Source: Verrucomicrobiales bacterium (GTDB taxonomy: Bacteria; Verrucomicrobiota; Verrucomicrobiia; Limisphaerales; UBA1096). From it: a DNA stretch of 6,390 nucleotides. Positions 1 through 5,576 of the stretch are shown here, piece by piece; positions within the stretch are counted from its first letter, which is position 1, and each line of letters starts with the position of its first letter. The position numbers and the translations under genes are program-made. The notes beneath the pieces are model-generated. The model did not search any database and was not told where the DNA came from. It saw only the letters and a list, made by a program, of their open reading frames with translations. Where the stretch lies: positions 549-6,938 of the forward strand of contig PBKH01000024.1 of NCBI GenBank assembly GCA_002721375.1, written 5' to 3'.

Positions 1-2142
1 AGTTTTCGGCACGATGTGTTGCCAGTGTTGTCGAAGGCTGGATGCAACGGTGGCGGCTGCCATGGTGCATTGTCAGGCAAGGGTGGGTTTCGGCTCAGTC
101 TTAATGCTTATGATCCGGTCATCGACCATTACAACATTACTCGTGAGAACCGGGGTCGACGCATCGAGTTCTTCGATCCTGCTAGAAGCCTGTTCGTCAC
201 CAAGCCAACGGCTGCAGTCCGGCACAAGGGAGGTAAGGTGCTGCACGAAAACTCCGAGGCATACCGGATCCTTATTCGCTGGATCCAACAGGGAGCGCCT
301 GGGCCAAGTGAGAACGATCCGACAATAGAGCGTCTCGAGTTTGAACGCATTCTACCTCAGTTAAGAAAAGGTCAGACGCAGCAGTTGAGTGTTCGCGCAT
401 TTTTCAATGATGGTACCGAGCGAGATGTCACCCGTTGGGCGCGCTTTACTTCAACAGACGCGACGGTGGCAGAGGTGGACGAAGCAAGCGGCTTGGTTAA
501 GGTTATCGGTCATGGCCAAGGTGCTGTTACTGCCTGGTATTCGGGCCAGATTGCCTTGGCCCGCATTACTTCCCCTTGGCCAAGCAACGTTCCGGATAAG
601 ATGTATAGTCAGTCACCAAGCCGGAATGTGATTGACGATGCTGTGCTTTCCCAGTTGCGGCGACTTAATCTCAAACCTTCGCCAAGGAGTAGTGACAGCG
701 AGTTCATTCGGCGTATTCATCTCGACGTTGTTGGCATGCTTCCGACTGCCGAGGTCACCCGGGCATTTTTGAATGACACTTCGGAGACCAAGCGTGACGC
801 ATTGATCGAGTCGCTTCTCGCTCAGCCTGAGTTTGTCGATTATTGGACTTATCGCCTTTCAGATCTGTTTCTGATTAGCGGTCGCAAACTTCGTCCTGAC
901 GCGCTTAAATCTTATTATCAATGGCTGCGAGGCGAGATGGAGAAAGGGACCCCTTGGGATCAACTCGTCCAGCAGGTTGTCTCGGCCAAGGGTGACACAA
1001 TGAAAAATGGCGCCACGAATTTTTACTCCGTCCACCAAGATCCCGAGACAATGGCGGAGAATGTTAGCCAAGCGTTCATGAGTCTTTCGATCAATTGCGC
1101 AAAGTGCCACAACCATCCGCTAGAGAAATGGACCAACGATCAGTATTACTCATTTGCCAACTTGTTTGCGCGTGTGCGTGCCAAGGGGTGGGGTGGTGAT
1201 GCCCGTAGCGGTAATGGAGCGCGGACGCTGTTCGTCGCTGATCGCGGAGATTTGATACAACCCCGCACTGGTAGGGCTCAACTCCCTGCACCACTCGATG
1301 GCCAGGCAATCGAAATAGATTCCACGGAAGACCGGCGTCTAGTATTGGCCTCATGGCTTACCTCCCCTGATAATCCATACTTTACTCGATCTATTGCGAA
1401 CCGTATCTGGGCAAACTTTTTCGGGCGTGGGATTGTGGAACCGGTCGATGACTTGCGCGTTTCCAATCCCGCATCCAATGGACCTTTGCTTAAGGCTATT
1501 TCCGCTCATCTCGTTGAACAAAGTTACGACCTCAAGGCACTCATGCGGCTCATTCTGCAGAGTGAAACCTATCAACGAACAAGTGCACCATTGCCTGAAA
1601 ACATGGAGGATCAAAAATATTTTTCTCGCTACTACCCACGTCGATTAATGGCAGAAGTGCTGCAGGATGCCATCACCTCGGTTACGCGTATTCCACCCAA
1701 GTATGACAAGATCACTCTCGCCGATGGTAGTACCCAGGGAACGAATTTTTATCGAGACGGAACTCGGGCGTTGCAGTTGTTTGACTCTGCCGTGACGTCC
1801 TATTTTCTCAAGACTTTCGGCCGGAACGAACGCGAGATTACCTGCGAATGTGAACGATCCAACAAACCAAGCATGGTGCAAGTTCTTCACCTTTCAAACG
1901 GTGATACGCTGAATACCAACCTTCGCAGTGATCAGAGCTGCGTAAACGTAATGATCCCCCAGACCGATGAGGAGATCATCGAGGAGACTTATTTGCTCTG
2001 CTTCTCCCGTCTGCCGAGTGATGATGAAAGAAAACGACTAACCGCGATGTTTGATGCTACTCCCAACCAGGAACGCCGAGCTGCTATTGAGGATTTGTTC
2101 TGGGCGCTGATGACCAGCCGTGAGTTTTTGTTTCAGCATTAA
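1..2142 (+). CDS. DUF1549/DUF1553 (PSCyt2/PSD1) exported cytochrome-like protein with Big_2 domain, 5'-partial
   Basis: The frame is open from base 1 and stops at TAA 2140-2142. The true start and signal peptide lie upstream. The GTG at 16 is internal, because the preceding codons (SFRHD) already match the family. Numbering codons from base 1 gives 713 residues. An atypical CNGGGCH (C15, C20, H21) sits in the conserved N-terminal cytochrome-like segment of these proteins. A bacterial Ig-like Big_2 domain follows at about 111-195, then DUF1549 at about 209-395 with a canonical CAKCHNHP haem-binding motif (C366, C369, H370). DUF1553/PSD1 runs from about 444 to the end and includes the conserved TFGRNERE...CECER and HLSNGDT segments. 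In planctomycetes and verrucomicrobia the family is large, exported and biochemically uncharacterised. It is generally thought to have a redox or surface role, often beside cytochrome, DUF1501 or WD40 genes. The family call is secure; the function is unknown. Confidence 0.95.
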   Translation, partial: SFRHDVLPVLSKAGCNGGGCHGALSGKGGFRLSLNAYDPVIDHYNITRENRGRRIEFFDPARSLFVTKPTAAVRHKGGKVLHENSEAYRILIRWIQQGAPGPSENDPTIERLEFERILPQLRKGQTQQLSVRAFFNDGTERDVTRWARFTSTDATVAEVDEASGLVKVIGHGQGAVTAWYSGQIALARITSPWPSNVPDKMYSQSPSRNVIDDAVLSQLRRLNLKPSPRSSDSEFIRRIHLDVVGMLPTAEVTRAFLNDTSETKRDALIESLLAQPEFVDYWTYRLSDLFLISGRKLRPDALKSYYQWLRGEMEKGTPWDQLVQQVVSAKGDTMKNGATNFYSVHQDPETMAENVSQAFMSLSINCAKCHNHPLEKWTNDQYYSFANLFARVRAKGWGGDARSGNGARTLFVADRGDLIQPRTGRAQLPAPLDGQAIEIDSTEDRRLVLASWLTSPDNPYFTRSIANRIWANFFGRGIVEPVDDLRVSNPASNGPLLKAISAHLVEQSYDLKALMRLILQSETYQRTSAPLPENMEDQKYFSRYYPRRLMAEVLQDAITSVTRIPPKYDKITLADGSTQGTNFYRDGTRALQLFDSAVTSYFLKTFGRNEREITCECERSNKPSMVQVLHLSNGDTLNTNLRSDQSCVNVMIPQTDEEIIEETYLLCFSRLPSDDERKRLTAMFDATPNQERRAAIEDLFWALMTSREFLFQH

Positions 2143-2148
2143 ATGATG
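2140..2148 (+). other. Same-frame stop/start junction TAA-ATG-ATG
   Basis: Gene 1's TAA is followed with no gap by gene 2's ATG, and a second ATG follows directly. Both genes are in the same reading frame, so one stop codon alone separates them. No Shine-Dalgarno-like purine stretch lies in the 20 nt upstream, which is T-rich. Coupled termination and re-initiation is the simplest reading. Confidence 0.8.
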
Positions 2149-4887
2149 AAGACCCTGGTTGCATTTTTTCTCACCGCTCCGTCTGTTCCGATGGTTGCTG
2201 AAACAGTTGATTTTCATCGTGACGTTGCACCCATTCTCCGGGAGTACTGCGTTGGCTGTCATAATAACGAAGATCTTGATGGTGATCTATCGGTTGAGAC
2301 ATTCAATCTGTTGATTAAAGGTGGCGAAAACGGAAAACCCATCAAGCCTGGCAATCGTACCGATTCATTGCTGGCCAAGTTCATCACTAAGAGGGCTAAG
2401 CCGCATATGCCCCCCAGAAAGGAGCCTCAGCCTGCCTTGGAACAGATTGATACGATTTTGCGGTGGATCGATCAGGGAGCAAAACCACCTGCTGATGACC
2501 GGTCGATCATCGCTAATTTGACGGTTCCTGATATTAAAGCTGCGGACAATGCCCTGAGCCCAGTTACAGCGATGGCTATGAGCGAAAAAGGCCAATTAGT
2601 GGTTGGTCGATACCGTAGTGTGCAGATTGGAGATAAGTTATTCAGTGGAATTTCCGGCAAGGTAAATGCCATTACAATTTCCTCAGATAACAAAATTTTA
2701 GCTATTGCAGGAGGTACTCCCGGACTTAACGGTATAGCTACGTTGTTCAATCTTGAGACTGGCAAAAAAATCCGCGATTTGTCGGAAGGGCATCGCGATT
2801 CAATTTACGGAATTGCGTTTTCCCCGGATGGAAATCAACTTGCGACGGCTGGGTACGACCGACTGATCCAACTTTGGAACCCCGTTAATGGCGATCGGCT
2901 TCGCACTCTTAAAGGTCACAACGGTGCCGTTTACGGAATTGCGTACAGCCCAGACGGGCGCGTTCTTGCCAGCGCCGGTGGTGACTCGTCCGTCAAGCTT
3001 TGGAAAACAACCGATGGTCAACGCCTTGACACCTTTGGCCAACCCACTGGCGAACAATTTTTAACCGCCTTCACTCCAGACAGCCGTTTTGTCCTGGCCG
3101 GTGGTGCGGATAAACAAGTCCGCCTGTGGAGTTGGGTCAGCGGTGACCAGCCAGGTATCAATCCTCTCGCCAGGGTGCGATTTTCACATGAAGATGAGAT
3201 AACGGGTCTTACGGTCGACCCAAGTGGTAGCCTCTTGGCCACGGCTTCCGCTGACCTCACGGTCAAGCTTTGGTCTCTGCCTGCCCTTGAACTGCTGCAG
3301 ACGTTTGGCAGTCAAAGTGATGTGGTGTCGGCGTTGGTATTTAGCTCGGACGGCCAGGCTTTGTATGTTGGCCGATTAGACGGTACAACTGAAAAAATCG
3401 AGCTCCGCTTGCCTAAACGCACCGAGCAAGTGGTCAAGTTGGAAGACAAAATCAACTCAGTTGAGCCGACCGAAACCAAGCTGAATAAATCGACTGAAAT
3501 AGAACCAAACAACCGTCCTGTCAACGCCATGCCGATAATGCTGCCGGCTGTCGTGTCAGGAATAATTGACAGTCAGAATGGCGTCGATACGGACATGTTT
3601 CTGTTCAAGGCTAGGGCAGGGGAGGAGTGGGTGCTTGAGACCAACGCTGCACGCAGAAAGTCGCCAATCGACACAAAAATCGAGATCTTAGATGTTGAAG
3701 GAAAACCTATTGAACGTGTCCGTCTAAAGGCTATCCGGGAAAGCTGGCTCACCTTTCGTGGCAAGGATTCCAATACTTCCAACGATTTTCGTATGTTTAA
3801 ATGGGACGAGATGACACTCAATCAACTACTCTACATAAATGGCGAAGTGGTTAAGCTCTGGCTATATCCTCGCGGGCCGGACAGTGGCTACATCGTCTAT
3901 CCTGGCAGCGGAAATCGGTACGGATACTATGACACCACACCCCTTGCTCATCCACTTGGTCAACCAGCCTATATCGTTGAGCCTTTGGCCAACGGAGAAC
4001 GTGAAATGGCTAATGGATTACCCACCTTCTCAGTCTATTACCAAAACGATGACGAAAGCCACCGGCGACTGGGGCGTGACTCCAAAGTTACCTTTACTTC
4101 CCCGGCGGACGGTGAATATTTGGCGAAGGTCAGTGACGTGCGCGGATTTCAAGGCGAAGACTTCAAGTACATGCTCACGGTTCGGCCGCGTCAGCCAGAT
4201 TTTAAGATCAGCATCGGTGGTTTTTCCGATGGTGTTCCGAGGGGGAGCGGTCGTGAGTTTCATTTCAGCGTCGAACGGATTGACAACTTTAATGGCTCGA
4301 TCCGTTTGGATATCAAAGATGTTCCTGATGGGTTTCACTTAAGTACACCCATCATCATCCAAGAGGAGCAGCAGCGGGCATTTGGCTCAATTCACGCCGA
4401 TACCGACGCAATCATGCCGGAGAATGATTTCGTGACTGTTACAGCCACGGCGACAGTTCGCGGTAAAAAAGTCAGTCGTGAAATTGGCAAGCTCACCAAT
4501 ATCAAGCTTCTCGACAAGCCGAAGCTGCTTGTGGCAGTTACCAGCAACAGTACTGGCGCTGTTGAGACCGGAACCTTCGACGAGTTATTGGAATTCACCA
4601 TCGCCCCCGGAGAAACTATCTCTGCTCGAGTAAAAGTGGAGCGCAACGGATTTAACGGGCGCATACAGTTAGGCGGTCACGATGCTGGTCGCAACCTCCC
4701 GCACGGTGTCTATGTTGATAACATCGGGTTGAATGGTTTGCTCATCGTCGAGGGACAATCTGAACGGGAGTTCTTTATCACCGCCGATGACTGGGTGCCG
4801 GAAACCACCGCTCAATTCCATATCAAGGCCAGCCCTGAGAAGGGCATTGTTTCCAACCCACTTGTTTTACACGTAAAAAATAAATGA
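2143..4887 (+). CDS. Secreted PSCyt1 c-type cytochrome / seven-blade WD40 / PPC-like multidomain protein
   Basis: This is a complete protein of 914 residues. It starts at ATG 2143, immediately after gene 1's stop; the next codon is also ATG, so 2146 is an alternative start. Residues 1-19 form a hydrophobic signal peptide with likely cleavage at MVA|ET. The PSCyt1 (planctomycete cytochrome C) domain covers about 20-120, with haem motif CVGCH (C36, C39, H40) and a likely distal ligand Met89 in HMPP. A WD40 propeller spans about 140-420. I count seven blades, the clearest ending IQLW, VKLW, VRLW and VKLW, with GH and SPDG motifs. A linker leads to EIEPNN (452-457), typical of a pre-peptidase C-terminal (PPC) domain. 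A conserved NGEVVKLW...YPGSGNRYGYYDTTP module follows (about 566-602), then a second PPC-like segment (about 640-682) and beta-rich modules to the end. No C-terminal anchor is seen. The protein is probably periplasmic or surface-located, with one c-type haem and a protein-binding scaffold. Its precise role is unknown. Confidence 0.95.
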   Translation: MMKTLVAFFLTAPSVPMVAETVDFHRDVAPILREYCVGCHNNEDLDGDLSVETFNLLIKGGENGKPIKPGNRTDSLLAKFITKRAKPHMPPRKEPQPALEQIDTILRWIDQGAKPPADDRSIIANLTVPDIKAADNALSPVTAMAMSEKGQLVVGRYRSVQIGDKLFSGISGKVNAITISSDNKILAIAGGTPGLNGIATLFNLETGKKIRDLSEGHRDSIYGIAFSPDGNQLATAGYDRLIQLWNPVNGDRLRTLKGHNGAVYGIAYSPDGRVLASAGGDSSVKLWKTTDGQRLDTFGQPTGEQFLTAFTPDSRFVLAGGADKQVRLWSWVSGDQPGINPLARVRFSHEDEITGLTVDPSGSLLATASADLTVKLWSLPALELLQTFGSQSDVVSALVFSSDGQALYVGRLDGTTEKIELRLPKRTEQVVKLEDKINSVEPTETKLNKSTEIEPNNRPVNAMPIMLPAVVSGIIDSQNGVDTDMFLFKARAGEEWVLETNAARRKSPIDTKIEILDVEGKPIERVRLKAIRESWLTFRGKDSNTSNDFRMFKWDEMTLNQLLYINGEVVKLWLYPRGPDSGYIVYPGSGNRYGYYDTTPLAHPLGQPAYIVEPLANGEREMANGLPTFSVYYQNDDESHRRLGRDSKVTFTSPADGEYLAKVSDVRGFQGEDFKYMLTVRPRQPDFKISIGGFSDGVPRGSGREFHFSVERIDNFNGSIRLDIKDVPDGFHLSTPIIIQEEQQRAFGSIHADTDAIMPENDFVTVTATATVRGKKVSREIGKLTNIKLLDKPKLLVAVTSNSTGAVETGTFDELLEFTIAPGETISARVKVERNGFNGRIQLGGHDAGRNLPHGVYVDNIGLNGLLIVEGQSEREFFITADDWVPETTAQFHIKASPEKGIVSNPLVLHVKNK
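2804..2944 (+). repeat. WD40 blade repeat with residual DNA identity
   Basis: The 15-mer TTTACGGAATTGCGT occurs at 2804-2818 and 2930-2944, exactly 126 nt (42 codons, one WD40 blade) apart, at the YGIA positions of blades 3 and 4. A second shared stretch, GTCAAGCTTTGG, lies at 2992-3003 and 3262-3273 and encodes VKLW in two other blades. These are internal repeats of the propeller rather than mobile DNA. Confidence 0.75.
4884..4887 (+). other. ATGA overlap coupling cytochrome/WD40 gene to dioxygenase gene
   Basis: The start ATG of the dioxygenase shares bases with the TGA stop of the preceding gene. This four-base overlap is a classic arrangement for translational coupling. The upstream region is A-rich, with no GGAGG-like site. 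A run of nine A (4887-4895) directly follows the ATG and encodes Lys2-Lys4. Confidence 0.85.
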
Positions 4888-5576
4888 AAAAAAAATTCAC
4901 ACGAAGAGAAGCCCTTGCTGGTTCATTCCTGATTACCGGGGCTTCGGCCTTGGGCGAAGTGCATGCCGGATCTGTCACTCCTGCCCAGACCGAGGGCCCA
5001 TTTTATCCGGACATGGACAACGATCTTACCCAAGTTCAGGGTGCAAAGAAAAAGCCGGCCGGTAAATTTATCTATGTGCATGGTGCAGTTTACGATAAGG
5101 AAGGAAAACCGGTAGAACGTGCAGTGGTGGAGATTTGGCAAACAGACAACAAGGGCATCTACAATCATGCCGGTGATCCACGCCATCCCGAGCGAGACGT
5201 AAACTTTCAGTTTTTCGGCCGCTGTGTAACCAACGAAAAGGGGCAGTACAGCTTTAAGACAATCAAGCCGGCCGCTTATGGCGCGAGTGAGAATTGGCAG
5301 CGCCCGCCTCACATTCACTACAAGGTTTACCGCCGCGGGTTTGAGGATCTAACCACTCAACTTTATTTTGCTGGTGATCCGTTAAATGAGAAGGATGGCA
5401 TATACAAAAAATTACCGAAGAAGGATCGGGCAAGCGTTACAGTGCAATTCAAGCCGGCTAACCAGATCGACTCCGACTTGGCCAGGGCGATTGCCGATGG
5501 ATTCGGACAGAAAAAAGGACTGGAAAAGGAGACCTTCGTTGGTAAGTTCGACATCGTGATTAATGCCGTCGCCTAA
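4884..5576 (+). CDS. Tat-exported intradiol ring-cleavage dioxygenase (protocatechuate/catechol dioxygenase family)
   Basis: This is a complete protein of 230 residues; its ATG overlaps gene 2's TGA as ATGA. The N-terminus has a twin-arginine signal (TRREAL, R7-R8) followed by a short hydrophobic stretch and VHA|GS, with likely cleavage after A28. The mature part opens with the family motif QTEGPFYPD (35-43). The non-haem Fe(III) ligands expected from protocatechuate 3,4-dioxygenase beta subunits are all present: Y93 (GIYNH), Y132 (IKPAAY), H143 and H145 (RPPHIH). The active-site Arg corresponds to R140. Family members cleave catechol-type rings between the two hydroxyls using O2, giving cis,cis-muconate-type products. 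Tat export fits a cofactor-containing enzyme folded in the cytoplasm and acting in the periplasm or outside. No alpha-type partner subunit is nearby, so it may be homomeric. It should be catalytically competent. The substrate (catechol, protocatechuate or a larger aromatic) cannot be told from sequence. Confidence 0.94.
   Translation: MKKKFTRREALAGSFLITGASALGEVHAGSVTPAQTEGPFYPDMDNDLTQVQGAKKKPAGKFIYVHGAVYDKEGKPVERAVVEIWQTDNKGIYNHAGDPRHPERDVNFQFFGRCVTNEKGQYSFKTIKPAAYGASENWQRPPHIHYKVYRRGFEDLTTQLYFAGDPLNEKDGIYKKLPKKDRASVTVQFKPANQIDSDLARAIADGFGQKKGLEKETFVGKFDIVINAVA
5563..5576 (+). other. 14-nt gene overlap, dioxygenase stop / LolA-like gene start
   Basis: The downstream gene's ATG lies 14 nt before the end of the dioxygenase stop codon, in a different frame. 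The nearest purine-rich stretch (GGTAAG, 5541-5546) is too far upstream to be a good ribosome binding site, so initiation probably depends on ribosomes arriving from the dioxygenase gene. Confidence 0.75.

Noticed and set aside
14..328. Alternative + frame reading with ATG at 14
   Set aside because: It lies within gene 1, whose own frame has clear family motifs throughout; the alternative translation has no recognisable features.
3839..4342. 167-residue open frame inside gene 2
   Set aside because: It overlaps the conserved PPC-like and GNRYGYYDTTP region in another frame and its own translation shows no domain.
4923..5318. 131-residue minus-strand open frame
   Set aside because: It is antisense to the dioxygenase, which has all catalytic residues; the antisense translation is featureless.
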